This document shows positions 8,928-17,566 of a stretch of 64,000 nucleotides of DNA, in pieces. Numbering within the stretch: position 1 is the stretch's first letter; each line of letters starts with the position of its first letter. A program made the translations under genes and the position numbers. Source of the DNA: an uncultured Eggerthella sp. (GTDB lineage Bacteria > Actinomycetota > Coriobacteriia > Coriobacteriales > Eggerthellaceae); the NCBI GenBank assembly GCA_900553605.1, contig USDX01000002.1, forward strand, positions 1 through 64,000. Reading direction: 5' to 3'. The notes below the pieces were generated by a model. It had not been told where the DNA came from. It searched no databases and saw nothing but the letters and a program-made list of their open reading frames with translations.

Positions 8928-9860
8928 ATGACGGTATTCATGTTTCCGGGGCAAGGTGCCCAAAAGCCTGGGATGGGTGCGGATCTTCTTGGGATCGCAG
9001 AGGTTGCACAAACCTTTGCGATTGCAGGCGAGGTGTGCGGCGTTGACGTTGCTGCGCTTGCGCGAGAGGGTAGCGCTGAACAGGTGAACGATGCCTATAA
9101 CGCCCAGGTGTTGGCTGCGGCTCTTTCTGTCGGACTGTCTCATGCGCTCGATGCCCGAGGGATTCAAGCGGAAGCTATGCTCGGATTTTCCCTGGGTCAG
9201 ATCAGCGCCCTTATGGCAAGCGGCGCTTTGAGCGATGAAGATGGCTTCGCTTTACTCGATGTGCGAGCTCGCTCTATGGCTCAGGCCTGCAAGGAGCGCC
9301 CGGGCGCGATGTATGCGCTGCTGGGTGCCGCTCATGAAGACGCGCAGGGCATCTGCGATACCTGTGCCCAGGACGAAATACTGGTGTGTGCCAACTACAA
9401 CGCACCAGGCCAGGTAGTGGTGTCTGGCGATGTGGCCGCCATCGAGCGAGCCGAAAAGGCGTGGCAGGCCTTGGGCAAGCGCGGTGCCCGCTTGAACACG
9501 GCGGGAGCATTTCATAGTCCACTTATGACTTCGGCGTCTAACGCGGTGCGAGAGAAGTGCAGCGAGCTTTCTTGGAAGCAGCCTGCAGGTTCGGTTATCT
9601 GCAATACCGATGCGCAGGTTTTCGATATCAGCCAGGCCGCCGATCGTTTGGCTCGTCAGGTTGTAAGCCCCGTTCATTTCGAACAGAGCGTACAGGCATT
9701 GATCAGGCAGGGTTCAGATCAGTTTGTTGAGGTTGGCTATGGCGCGGTCTTGAATGGTCTTGTCCGCCGAATCGATAAACGTGCTGGTCGTGTTCGCGTT
9801 GGGACGCTTGATGAGTGGAACGCGTTTGTTTCCGAACAAACAGGCATTGGGGAGGAGTAG
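8928..9860 (+). CDS. fabD: Malonyl-CoA:ACP transacylase
   Basis: Transfers malonyl from CoA to ACP. The 310-residue protein opens MTVFMFPGQGAQKPGMG. Its nucleophile serine is in GFSLGQ (GHSLG in most FabD), and a later AGAFHSPLM carries the catalytic histidine. It starts 2 bp after the fabK stop, so coupled translation is likely. The Phe in place of the usual His before the active serine is a modest deviation. Confidence 0.92.
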   Translation: MTVFMFPGQGAQKPGMGADLLGIAEVAQTFAIAGEVCGVDVAALAREGSAEQVNDAYNAQVLAAALSVGLSHALDARGIQAEAMLGFSLGQISALMASGALSDEDGFALLDVRARSMAQACKERPGAMYALLGAAHEDAQGICDTCAQDEILVCANYNAPGQVVVSGDVAAIERAEKAWQALGKRGARLNTAGAFHSPLMTSASNAVREKCSELSWKQPAGSVICNTDAQVFDISQAADRLARQVVSPVHFEQSVQALIRQGSDQFVEVGYGAVLNGLVRRIDKRAGRVRVGTLDEWNAFVSEQTGIGEE

Positions 9861-9863
9861 ACC

Positions 9864-10628
9864 GTGCCAAAGATCGAAAAAGCAGCGTTTCCCGTTGCGC
9901 TGGTAACGGGAGGGAGCCGTGGCATCGGTGAAGCGGTAGTGCGCACGTTTGCAGAGGCAGGCTATGCCGTAGCTATCAATTGCTCAAGTGAGAAGAGCCT
10001 TGAGACAGCAGAGAACCTGGCGGCGGAAGTTGCCAAGGTGCATGGTGTTGAAGCGAAGGCTGTATGCGCTGATGTTTCCTCCTTCCAGGAGGTTGCAGCT
10101 ATGGTGGCAGAGGTGCAGGCAATGTGGGGCCGCATTGATGTTTTGGTCAATAACGCTGGTATCACGCGTGACGGTTTGTTGGCGCGCATGAGCGAAGAGG
10201 CTTTTGATCGCGTGATCGATGTCAATCTGAAGGGCGCTTTCAACTGCGTCCGCCATGTGGCTCCTATCATGATGAAGCAGCGATACGGAAGGATCGTAAG
10301 CGTTTCCAGTGTCGTAGGTTTATTCGGCAATGCCGGCCAGGTTAATTACTCGGCATCTAAGGCGGGCATCATTGGCCTTACCAAAAGCGTAGCGAAGGAA
10401 CTCGCTGCGCGTGGCATCACGGCAAACGCAGTTGCGCCGGGCTTTATCGGGACCGAGATGACAAAGGCGATGGGCGAAAAGGCCATCGAGGCAGTGCGCG
10501 GCCGCATTGCGATGAAGGAATTCGGCGAACCTCAGGATGTGGCGAATGCGGTTCGTTTTTTGGCGAGCGACGAAGCCCGCTACATTACAGGACAGGTTTT
10601 GGCAATCGATGGAGGGATGTCGCTATGA
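9864..10628 (+). CDS. fabG: 3-oxoacyl-ACP reductase
   Basis: NADPH-dependent short-chain dehydrogenase of 254 residues that reduces the beta-keto group in elongation. It has the nucleotide-binding GGSRGIGEAV, the NNAG motif and the catalytic YSASK (VNYSASKAGIIG). The start is GTG 9864 with GGGGAGGAG at 9849-9857; it begins 3 bp after fabD stops. The end overlaps fabF by 4 bp (ATGA). Confidence 0.94.
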   Translation: MPKIEKAAFPVALVTGGSRGIGEAVVRTFAEAGYAVAINCSSEKSLETAENLAAEVAKVHGVEAKAVCADVSSFQEVAAMVAEVQAMWGRIDVLVNNAGITRDGLLARMSEEAFDRVIDVNLKGAFNCVRHVAPIMMKQRYGRIVSVSSVVGLFGNAGQVNYSASKAGIIGLTKSVAKELAARGITANAVAPGFIGTEMTKAMGEKAIEAVRGRIAMKEFGEPQDVANAVRFLASDEARYITGQVLAIDGGMSL

Positions 10629-11902
10629 GCAACGAAGAGAAGAACAACGGATTCAACCGCGTAGTAATTACGGGTATGGGTGCGATTTCTCCTGCAGGCT
10701 TTGGCGTTGATGCACTGTGGAGCAAGGTTGCATCTGGCGAGTGCTGTTTTACCCTTCTTCCCGAAGAAAAACGAGCGCAGCTCAACGTGAGCGTTGTTGG
10801 AGCCATTCCCGACTACGATCCCCTGAAAGCGGGTTTTTCCAAGAAGGAATCGCGTCGCTTTGCCCCCTTCGTTCAGTACGCCATTTTGGCATCGGATGAA
10901 GCCATGGCGCAGGCGGGCATCGATATGGATCAAGAGGACGCTACTCGTTTTGCGTGCGTGTTCGGATCTGGTATTGGCGGCATGGAAGTTTTCGAGCGTG
11001 AATCCATCGTGCTGCACGAAAAAGGAGCAAAGCGCGTAAGCCCGCTGTTTATTCCAACCATGATCTCGAACATGGCGGCGGGTAATCTTGCCATTCGCTA
11101 TGGTTTGAAGGGCGATTGCCTGAACATTGTAACGGCATGCTCGACTGGCACTCATTGCGTAGGCGAGGCCTATCGCCTTATTCGCTTCGGCTTGGCCGAT
11201 GCGGCACTTGCCGGTGGTACTGAAGAGGGCATCACCAATATGTCGTTGGCTGGTTTTGGCAACTTGGGTGCCATCACCAAGTCCGATGATCCCATGAAGG
11301 CTGGATTGCCTTTCGACGCTCGTCGTTCCGGTTTCGTTGCAGGCGAGGGAGCGGGTGCGTTGGTGCTGGAATCGCTTGAGCACGCTCAGGCACGTGGCGC
11401 CAACATTATTGCCGAGATCACGGGCTTTGGCTCCACTGGTGACGCTTACCATATGACTGCCCCCGAGCCGAGCGGCGAAGGCGCAGTGCGCGCTATGCGT
11501 CAGGCGCTGGCCGAAGGTGGTTTCTCTCCGGAAGATGTGGGCCATCTGAACGCTCATGGCACGGCCACGCATGTGAACGACATGGTGGAAGCCGCTGCGT
11601 GGCATGGCCTTCTTGGCGACGATCTTGCTTCCAAGACTCCCGTAACCTCGGTAAAGGGCACGGTAGGTCACATGTTGGGCGCAGCAGGCGCTATCGAAGC
11701 CATCGTGACAGCTATCTCGGTATCTCGCGGTATCGTTCCCCCTACGGCAGGCTACGCTGAATCAGATCCGGAATGCCCAGTGTTCGTTCCGTCTGGCGCT
11801 TTGGTGAACCGTCCCCAGAAGGTTGCACTTTCTAACTCGCTGGGCTTCGGCGGGCATAATGCCTCTTTGGCGGTATCTCCGTTTACGGAGGTGAGTGAGT
11901 AA
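10625..11902 (+). CDS. fabF: 3-oxoacyl-ACP synthase II
   Basis: Condensing enzyme of 425 residues that extends acyl-ACP with malonyl-ACP. The catalytic triad is visible: Cys in VTACSTGTHCVGEA, His in NAHGTATHVND and His in KGTVGHMLGAAGA. Its ATG overlaps the fabG stop and its TAA overlaps the fabZ ATG, showing tight coupling. No fabH initiating enzyme is present in this operon, so FabH must be elsewhere or initiation is done differently. Confidence 0.94.
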   Translation: MSNEEKNNGFNRVVITGMGAISPAGFGVDALWSKVASGECCFTLLPEEKRAQLNVSVVGAIPDYDPLKAGFSKKESRRFAPFVQYAILASDEAMAQAGIDMDQEDATRFACVFGSGIGGMEVFERESIVLHEKGAKRVSPLFIPTMISNMAAGNLAIRYGLKGDCLNIVTACSTGTHCVGEAYRLIRFGLADAALAGGTEEGITNMSLAGFGNLGAITKSDDPMKAGLPFDARRSGFVAGEGAGALVLESLEHAQARGANIIAEITGFGSTGDAYHMTAPEPSGEGAVRAMRQALAEGGFSPEDVGHLNAHGTATHVNDMVEAAAWHGLLGDDLASKTPVTSVKGTVGHMLGAAGAIEAIVTAISVSRGIVPPTAGYAESDPECPVFVPSGALVNRPQKVALSNSLGFGGHNASLAVSPFTEVSE

Positions 11903-12369
11903 TGGGGCTTGAGGTCACTTTTCCCTGTGATCGCGAAGGCGTGTTGGCGTTGCTGCCCCATCGCGATCCGTTTGTGTGGGTAAGCCGCGTTGTAAGCTGC
12001 AAGCCCGGTGAGTCTATCGTAGCTGAACTTGACGTTGACCCTGCCCTGCCCTTGTTCGCGGGTCATTTTCCGGGGCATCCCGTTCTTCCCGGTGTCATCT
12101 TGATGGAAGCGCTCGCTCAGGCCGCATGCTGCTGTCTGCTTTCGGAGGAAGGCCAGGCAGGGCGCATCGGTTACCTTGCCGGTATCGATAAAGCTAAATT
12201 CCGCCGAACCGTGCTTCCCGGTGACACCGTCACTCTTGAGGCCGTCATCACGCGCAATTCTCCCCGAATGTGTGTTGCCGATGTAGTGGCGCGCGTCGAA
12301 GGCGAGGTTTGCGCTCAGGCAACGCAGAAATATGTAATGGCGAAAGTTGAGGAAGAAGGGGAACAATAA
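11902..12369 (+). CDS. fabZ: 3-hydroxyacyl-ACP dehydratase
   Basis: Hot-dog-fold dehydratase of 155 residues. The active-site helix reads AGHFPGHPVLPGVILMEAL, with His and Glu in the expected places. It opens with the substrate-binding segment LLPHRDPFVWVSRV. Start and stop both overlap the neighbouring genes by one base (TAATG junctions). Confidence 0.94.
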   Translation: MGLEVTFPCDREGVLALLPHRDPFVWVSRVVSCKPGESIVAELDVDPALPLFAGHFPGHPVLPGVILMEALAQAACCCLLSEEGQAGRIGYLAGIDKAKFRRTVLPGDTVTLEAVITRNSPRMCVADVVARVEGEVCAQATQKYVMAKVEEEGEQ

Positions 12370-14636
12370 TGACTAAGCCCAACGCTTCCGTTGCGGACAG
12401 CACGGTCGTATATCAGCTATCGCTGCTCGAGCAGGCAATTAATGCCCCCTTGCTGGTGGTTGGTTACGGTTCTCCCATGAAAGCATGTGTGAAGGCCTGC
12501 GTGAAAAACGAGTGTAGCCAGATATGGGTTACGGGCACTAAAGACAAGGAAAAGGGTTTTTCCTGCTCGGGATCTGCTCGTGTTGCCTTGCTGGGCGACA
12601 AGTTCGATGCTCGTTTGTTTACCAATGTGTATGCGGTTATTCAGGCGGCAAAGATGTGCGGTGCGGGCGCGCTTCTTGTGTGTGATACCAACTTCGTAGC
12701 TGATCCTCTTTTGCGTATGGTGGCGCATCAGAATGGCATCTGCGTGCTTACTCCCATGGAAAAAGATCGTTCTCATAGCTTGTGGGTGGAATGCCATCCC
12801 GATCCTGCTTTTGCTGAGCATGAGCCAAATTGGCGCCGTTGTCCCAAATGCAAGATGTACCATGACGAACAGCCTGTTTTGGCCACAGGCGGCGTATGCC
12901 CCACCTGTGGCGAGCTGTATCGTCTTACTTCGAGCGAGCGCATCGCACTGCTGTTCGACGAAGGTTCATTCGAAGAATGGGACGCTTCCATGGACGAAAG
13001 CGATCCGCTTGAGTTCCCCCAGTTCAATGAGCTAATTGAAAAGCAACGGGTGCGTAGCGGCTTTGATGAGGGCGTGCGCACCGGAAAAGTTAAGCTCGAT
13101 GGCCGCGAAGTGGCGCTTTGCATCATGGAATCTACCTTCATGATGGGTTCGATGGGGTCTGTTGTAGGCGAGAAGGTAACCCGCGCGGTCGAGCGGGCTA
13201 CCGATGAGGGCCTGCCTCTGTTTATCTTCACTGCATCTGGTGGTGCCCGTATGCAGGAGGGTCTTGTGTCCTTGATGCAGATGGGTAAGATCAGCGCCGC
13301 AATCGAGCGTCACGGTCGTGCGGGTTTGCTGTATGTATCTGTTATCACCGATCCCACCACAGGTGGCGTAACAGCTTCGTTCGCCATGCAGGGCGACATC
13401 ATTATTTCCGAGCCCCATGCGCTTATCGGTTTTGCTGGCCGTCGTGTAATCCAGGACACCATCAAACAGACGCTGCCCGAAGGATTTCAGACGGCAGAGT
13501 TTGCGCTTGAGCACGGCCTCATCGACGCCATTGTTGAGCGTAGCGATTTGAAAGAATGCCTTTCGCGTATCCTTGCGTTGCATAGCGTCCCGAAGGAAGT
13601 GGAGCTGGACCAGGACATGGCCCGAGTGGTTCCCGGCGGTGGTGCTGTGCGTGCGATGCTGCGTGCTGCGCAGGATGCCGTTGCTGCCCGCCAAGATGAC
13701 AAAGTTGAGGAAGGGGCTCTTTCCAGGCTTGCCGGGGAAGTCGGGAAACGCATTAACGTTAAAGGCTCGTTTTCGCTGAAGCGTGCTCTCAAGAAACGCG
13801 GTGTAGCCGACGCTCCTTCGGTTATGCCCCTGAAGAAGGCTTCTTCGAAGGAAGACAACCCAGCTTGGGAAAGCGTTATGATCGCTCGCAACATCCATCG
13901 TCCAACCTCTCAGTACTATATCAACCATATGGTCGATGGGTTCTTTGAGCTTCATGGTGATCGTATGTTTGCCGATGATGGGGCCATCATCGGTGGTATT
14001 GGCTGGATTGACGGCATGCCTGTTACGGTGGTTGCTGAAGAAAAGGGTGCCGACCTGAAGCAGCGTATTGCTCGTAACTTTGGCTGCCCTCAGCCCGAAG
14101 GCTACCGCAAGAGTCTCCGCTTGATGCAGCAAGCGGAAAAATTCGGTCGTCCTATCGTTTGCTTGGTGGACACCCAGGGTGCATTCTGCGGTATGGAGGC
14201 GGAAGAGCGCGGTCAGGGGAATGCCATCGCTGACAACCTGGTTGCTATGGCGAGCCTTACCGTTCCTGTTGTATGCATCGTTTTGGGCGAAGGCGGTTCG
14301 GGCGGCGCATTGGCGCTTGCCATGGGTAATCGCGTTGCTATGCAAGACCATGCGGTGTATTCGGTTCTTTCGCCCGAAGGCTTTGCCTCGATTTTATGGA
14401 AGGATCGCACCCGTGCCGCCGAGGCGGCTGCCGTCATGAAGATGAGCGCCCGTGAAGCGTGTGATATGGGCATTATCGAAGAAGTGGTAAGCGAGGGGGA
14501 TGGGCCTGCCCATGAAAATCCCGAACAGGCTGCTGCTTATGTGGAAGAATTCGTAACGCGTTCGTTGCGGGAGTTGTATCGCCTGAGCCCCGAAGAGCTC
14601 CGCGATCAGCGCTATGAGCGTTTTCGCGCCTTCTAA
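12369..14636 (+). CDS. accDA: Acetyl-CoA carboxylase carboxyltransferase AccD-AccA fusion with a biotin-carboxylase-like N-terminal remnant
   Basis: Carboxyltransferase half of acetyl-CoA carboxylase, moving CO2 from biotin to acetyl-CoA to give malonyl-CoA. Residues ~158-420 are AccD: the zinc ribbon C158, C161, C177, C180 has exactly 15 residues between the CxxC pairs. Residues ~495-755 are AccA, with FFELHGDRMFADD, ARNFGCPQPEGYRK and GEGGSGGALALAMG. The first ~140 residues are extra for AccD. Read by eye, they follow the biotin carboxylase N-terminal Rossmann domain: LLVVGYGSPMKACVKACVK in place of VLIANRGEIA, then NVYAVIQAAKMCGAGALL and GICVLTP. ATP-grasp and biotin parts are absent. The usual gene order fabZ-accC-accD-accA makes a collapsed accC plausible. 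It is the last gene of the operon and is followed by a terminator. Confidence 0.9.
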   Translation: MTKPNASVADSTVVYQLSLLEQAINAPLLVVGYGSPMKACVKACVKNECSQIWVTGTKDKEKGFSCSGSARVALLGDKFDARLFTNVYAVIQAAKMCGAGALLVCDTNFVADPLLRMVAHQNGICVLTPMEKDRSHSLWVECHPDPAFAEHEPNWRRCPKCKMYHDEQPVLATGGVCPTCGELYRLTSSERIALLFDEGSFEEWDASMDESDPLEFPQFNELIEKQRVRSGFDEGVRTGKVKLDGREVALCIMESTFMMGSMGSVVGEKVTRAVERATDEGLPLFIFTASGGARMQEGLVSLMQMGKISAAIERHGRAGLLYVSVITDPTTGGVTASFAMQGDIIISEPHALIGFAGRRVIQDTIKQTLPEGFQTAEFALEHGLIDAIVERSDLKECLSRILALHSVPKEVELDQDMARVVPGGGAVRAMLRAAQDAVAARQDDKVEEGALSRLAGEVGKRINVKGSFSLKRALKKRGVADAPSVMPLKKASSKEDNPAWESVMIARNIHRPTSQYYINHMVDGFFELHGDRMFADDGAIIGGIGWIDGMPVTVVAEEKGADLKQRIARNFGCPQPEGYRKSLRLMQQAEKFGRPIVCLVDTQGAFCGMEAEERGQGNAIADNLVAMASLTVPVVCIVLGEGGSGGALALAMGNRVAMQDHAVYSVLSPEGFASILWKDRTRAAEAAAVMKMSAREACDMGIIEEVVSEGDGPAHENPEQAAAYVEEFVTRSLRELYRLSPEELRDQRYERFRAF

Positions 14637-14670
14637 GATTAAAACCTTTCTATAGACGAACATGTTCTAG

Positions 14671-14710
14671 GCACCCTAGCTGGGAAATCTGGCTAGGGTG
14701 CTTCTCTTTT
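14671..14710 (+). terminator. Terminator of the fatty-acid operon
   Basis: GCACCCTAGC (14671-14680) pairs with GCTAGGGTGC (14692-14701), followed by TTCTCTTTT. Confidence 0.85.
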
Positions 14711-14768
14711 ATGGAGAATAAACGTAAAATACGAACCAGGGATCACAATTTAAGAGAGGGAGAAAATT

Positions 14769-15053
14769 ATGGCTGAACCACAATACGTCGTTATTGCAGG
14801 GTTTCCAAACGCCGACTTCATGGCGGTAGCTTTGGACAAAGACGGCGTTGCAATCTCCGAGAAGACGTTCAAACCCGTTGATTTCATGCGCGAGATGGAA
14901 TCCTTCTTGGAGGCCTATCCTGCACCTGAAATCAGGATGATCGGCCCTAAGGACTATGCGGTTGAGTACAAGAAGATGCTCATCAAGGGTAAATACGTTA
15001 CCGAGCATCCTGGTATTCCGATCGAGGTTCTGTATCGCGGCGGATATGCGTAA
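14769..15053 (+). CDS. Small conserved-looking protein of unknown function (94 aa)
   Basis: I do not recognise a family. The protein is soluble, without signal peptide or membrane segment, opens MAEPQYVVIAGFPNADFMAV and ends with VLYRGGYA. Alternating strand and helix (a strand at 6-12, a helix around 38-48, a strand near 55-59) suggests a small alpha/beta fold. The gene has a good ribosome site (AGAGAGGG) and its own strong terminator 3 bp after the stop, so it is a genuine monocistronic gene. Codon use matches the neighbours. Its position after the lipid operon says nothing certain about function. Confidence 0.75.
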   Translation: MAEPQYVVIAGFPNADFMAVALDKDGVAISEKTFKPVDFMREMESFLEAYPAPEIRMIGPKDYAVEYKKMLIKGKYVTEHPGIPIEVLYRGGYA

Positions 15054-15055
15054 GA

Positions 15056-15088
15056 AATAAGGCGGCTGTTCAAGCCGCCTTATTTTTT
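15056..15088 (+). terminator. Terminator of the 94-aa gene
   Basis: AATAAGGCGGC (15057-15066 and flank) pairs with GCCGCCTTATT (15074-15084), loop of 7, then a run of T. Confidence 0.9.
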
Positions 15089-15248
15089 GCTTATGTTCCT
15101 TTTAGTTGGATATGTCCCGCTGCGATCGCGAAAACTTCATGCGTCTTTCGCGAGTTCTGTTCCGTTGCGGCGAACTGCCCCATTGACGCCGCTTGGAATT
15201 CTGTGCGTCTTGCGCGGTGTGTTCTGTTGCGTCGCTTCGTCCATCCTG

Positions 15249-15293
15249 AAAACAAAAAACTCGGTGTCTCTGCAACTATTTTTCGATTAGGGG
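15249..15293 (+). repeat. Dispersed intergenic repeat, copy A
   Basis: AAAACAAAAA, then exactly 12 variable bases, then TGCAACT, N, TTTT, N, CGATT and AGGG. The same layout with the same 12-base spacer occurs at 15381-15423 on the other strand and at 63950-63994. Confidence 0.65.
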
Positions 15294-15380
15294 CTCTCTT
15301 CTGTTCCTTCGGGGCCTTTTAATGGCTGATTTGCAGCGTTTTCACGCTAAAATCCGCGATTAGGGAGGTTGCGGCAATTG

Positions 15381-15423
15381 CCAATCGCAAAAAAGTTGCA
15401 GTGCGTGCCGCTTTTTTGTTTTT
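15381..15423 (-). repeat. Dispersed intergenic repeat, copy B
   Basis: Reverse-strand copy: AAAACAAAAA, 12 bases, TGCAACTTTTTTGCGATT. It faces copy A at a distance of about 90 bp, so the pair can form a large inverted repeat. Confidence 0.65.
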
Positions 15424-15756
15424 GAGCTCCCAAGATGCCTTAAAAGCGGTGCCGTGGATGGGGTTGATTCGGCGTGCTTTAGTCAACTATGTTGCGTGCT
15501 GTAGGCGGGGTAGATCTGACGCAGCGTTTTAGGCAGAGTGGACCGGGCTCTGCGTTGTGGACGCTTTCGGGCACGGCGCTGCGAGGCGGCTCGGCATCGT
15601 GGCGAGGTGGTCTGGTCAAAGCGCTGTGTTCGAGGCAGGGTCTGGCTATCGGTTGATTATGTGGTACCAATGAAGCGCCCGTGAAGCATTGCGCTTGCGA
15701 TTCGTTGCTTGCGGATTTGTGCGGGTTGGGTCGGTTTGACGTTATGGAGCGCAAAG

Positions 15757-15790
15757 CTAAAACGGGGTTCGGCAATAGCCGAACCCCGTT
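15757..15790 (-). terminator. Terminator of the SNF transporter gene
   Basis: AACGGGGTTCGGC (15761-15773) and GCCGAACCCCGTT (15778-15790) form a perfect 13-bp stem with a 4-nt loop. Read on the minus strand it is followed by TTTTAGCTTT. Confidence 0.9.
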
Positions 15791-15817
15791 CGCGTCGGTA
15801 GATTCCGATTTTCCGAC

Positions 15818-17245
15818 TTAACTAAGTCCCAGCCAGAAGGCGATTTTGGGAGCATATCCCATGATGAAGATGATGACGATCAGCACGGGGATGCCGTAAG
15901 AAACCCATATGCGAGACCAGGCAGGGAACTTGATGCCGATACCGGTGTCTGCCTCCTTCAGGAAGTTATCCCAGCCCCAACCGTATCGACGGGTGCAGAA
16001 CAGCACGAACACGAGTGCGCCCAAAGGCAGCATATTGTTAGACACGATAAAGTCCTCGATGCTCTGGATATCGCCAATGGCGGGAATGGTTACATCGGAA
16101 AGCACGTTGAAGCCCAGCGCGCAGGGCAGACTCAGTACCAGTACCAAAACGCCGTTGATGGCAACAGCGCGGCGTCGGCTAATTTCCCATTTGTCCATAC
16201 TGAAGCTGATGAGGTTTTCGAACACCGCAATAACCGTAGAAAGTGCGGCAAAGCTCATGAAGATGAAGAACAGTGCACCCCAAAGGCTGCCAAGAGGCAT
16301 TTGGGCGAATACCAAGGGCAGCGTTACGAATACCAGTGAAGGACCGGAATCGGGCGTTACGCCGTAAGCGAAGCATGCGGGGAAGATGATGAGTCCTGCA
16401 AGAATGGCCACTACCGTGTTGAGGGCGGTTACCGAAACAGCTTCGCTCATCAGGCGCCGATCTTTATTGATATACGAGCCGAAGATCTCCATGGCGGCGA
16501 TACCCAAAGAAAGGGAGAAGAACGCTTGACCCATAGCTGCATAAACCGCTTCGCCGAACGTTGCCATACCGCCTTCGAACATGCGGCTGAAATCGGGGAT
16601 AAGGTAGAACGCGATGCCCTCTGCGCCACCAGGTAGGGTGGTGGTGCGGATGCATAAGATGATCATCACCACAAACAGGATGGCCATGAGCCATTTGGTG
16701 ATGCGCTCTACGCCTTTCTGAAGACCTAGGCTGCATACGGCAAAACCTATAGCGATGGCAGCAATCATCCAGCCAATAAGCTCGCTTGGGTTAGCAAGAA
16801 GCGCGTTGAACACGCTGCCCGCCACCTCGGTGCTGGCACCGTCGAAGGTTCCCGTTGCCATCTTGGGGATATAGGCAAGCATCCAGCCGGCAACGGTGGT
16901 GTAGAACATCATCAGCAGCATGCAGCCAATGTATCCCCACCATGAAAACCAGTGAAATCGACGCTTGGGTTCCAAGATATCGAAGGCTTGCGCGGCGCTC
17001 TTTTGACTGGCGCGGCCTACGGCAAACTCCATAACCATAACGGGCAGTCCGAGGATTACCAGAAACACCAGGTATAGGAGTACGAATGCTCCGCCGCCGT
17101 ATTCACCGGTGATGTAGGGGAAGCGCCATACGTTACCGATGCCGATGGCGCAACCAGCGGCGATGAGGATGAAGCCAATGCGTGATGCGAAGTGCTCACG
17201 CGAGCTTGCGGCATTTGCCGCAGTATCAAATGCTTTGTTAGTCAT
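15818..17245 (-). CDS. Sodium:neurotransmitter symporter family (SNF/NSS) transporter
   Basis: Sodium-coupled importer of the LeuT fold, probably for an amino acid. After a short N-terminus the protein reads GFILIAAGCAIGIGNVWRFP, the NSS signature with the sodium-binding unwound TM1 and the conserved NVWRFP. About 11-12 hydrophobic segments follow across 475 residues, as in bacterial NSS proteins. ATG 17245 (MTNKAFDTAA) is chosen because AGGAAT lies upstream and the 20-residue extension to 17305 is not family-like. Bacterial members such as LeuT and TnaT carry leucine or tryptophan; the substrate here is not readable. It has its own terminator and a separate promoter region. Confidence 0.92.
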   Translation of the reverse strand: MTNKAFDTAANAASSREHFASRIGFILIAAGCAIGIGNVWRFPYITGEYGGGAFVLLYLVFLVILGLPVMVMEFAVGRASQKSAAQAFDILEPKRRFHWFSWWGYIGCMLLMMFYTTVAGWMLAYIPKMATGTFDGASTEVAGSVFNALLANPSELIGWMIAAIAIGFAVCSLGLQKGVERITKWLMAILFVVMIILCIRTTTLPGGAEGIAFYLIPDFSRMFEGGMATFGEAVYAAMGQAFFSLSLGIAAMEIFGSYINKDRRLMSEAVSVTALNTVVAILAGLIIFPACFAYGVTPDSGPSLVFVTLPLVFAQMPLGSLWGALFFIFMSFAALSTVIAVFENLISFSMDKWEISRRRAVAINGVLVLVLSLPCALGFNVLSDVTIPAIGDIQSIEDFIVSNNMLPLGALVFVLFCTRRYGWGWDNFLKEADTGIGIKFPAWSRIWVSYGIPVLIVIIFIMGYAPKIAFWLGLS

Positions 17246-17505
17246 AGGTGATATTCCTGTAATCAGATTAATGCCAAACGACCAAAATTCTATCATGCAT
17301 AACACGTTCAGGAAGCGAGCGCTCAGTGGGGAGTGTAGGGGAGGTCACGTTGGGGACTTGGAGGGCGAATTGAAGCGCGGGAAGTTCAAGGCGTGTTGCT
17401 TTGATGCTGATATTCCTTTCGTGGCGTGTGATAGGTGTTTTATCAAGCGTGAGTCGAGTCAGCCAAGGTGCTGTTTGGCTCTCTGGTGCCAATCCTGTGT
17501 GCAGC
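17246..17505. other. Intergenic region upstream of the SNF gene
   Basis: No gene supported. It contains a small hairpin AGCCAA (17461-17466)/TTGGCT (17475-17480) and must hold the SNF promoter, which I could not place confidently. Confidence 0.4.
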
Positions 17506-17532
17506 AAAAAGCCCCTGGATTGTTCCAGGGGC
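17506..17532 (-). terminator. Terminator of the RmlD-like gene
   Basis: GCCCCTGGA (17511-17519) pairs with TCCAGGGGC (17524-17532). On the minus strand the stem is followed by TTTTTGC. Confidence 0.88.
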
Positions 17533-17566
17533 CCTAAGCCGTGAAAAACTGCCTTTAAGTTTTGCG

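Larger units (their letters stand above)
15089..15756. other. Long noncoding region with degenerate repeats
   Basis: About 670 bp without a convincing gene. It holds two oppositely oriented copies of the 44-bp repeat listed separately. There is also a degenerate direct repeat around TGCGTCTTTCGCG (near 15138) and TGCGTCTTGCGCG (near 15201), each followed by a GTTCTGTT.CGTTGCG-like stretch. The word CGATTAGGG recurs near 15284 and 15356. The only open frames have atypical composition and no ribosome site. Confidence 0.5.
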
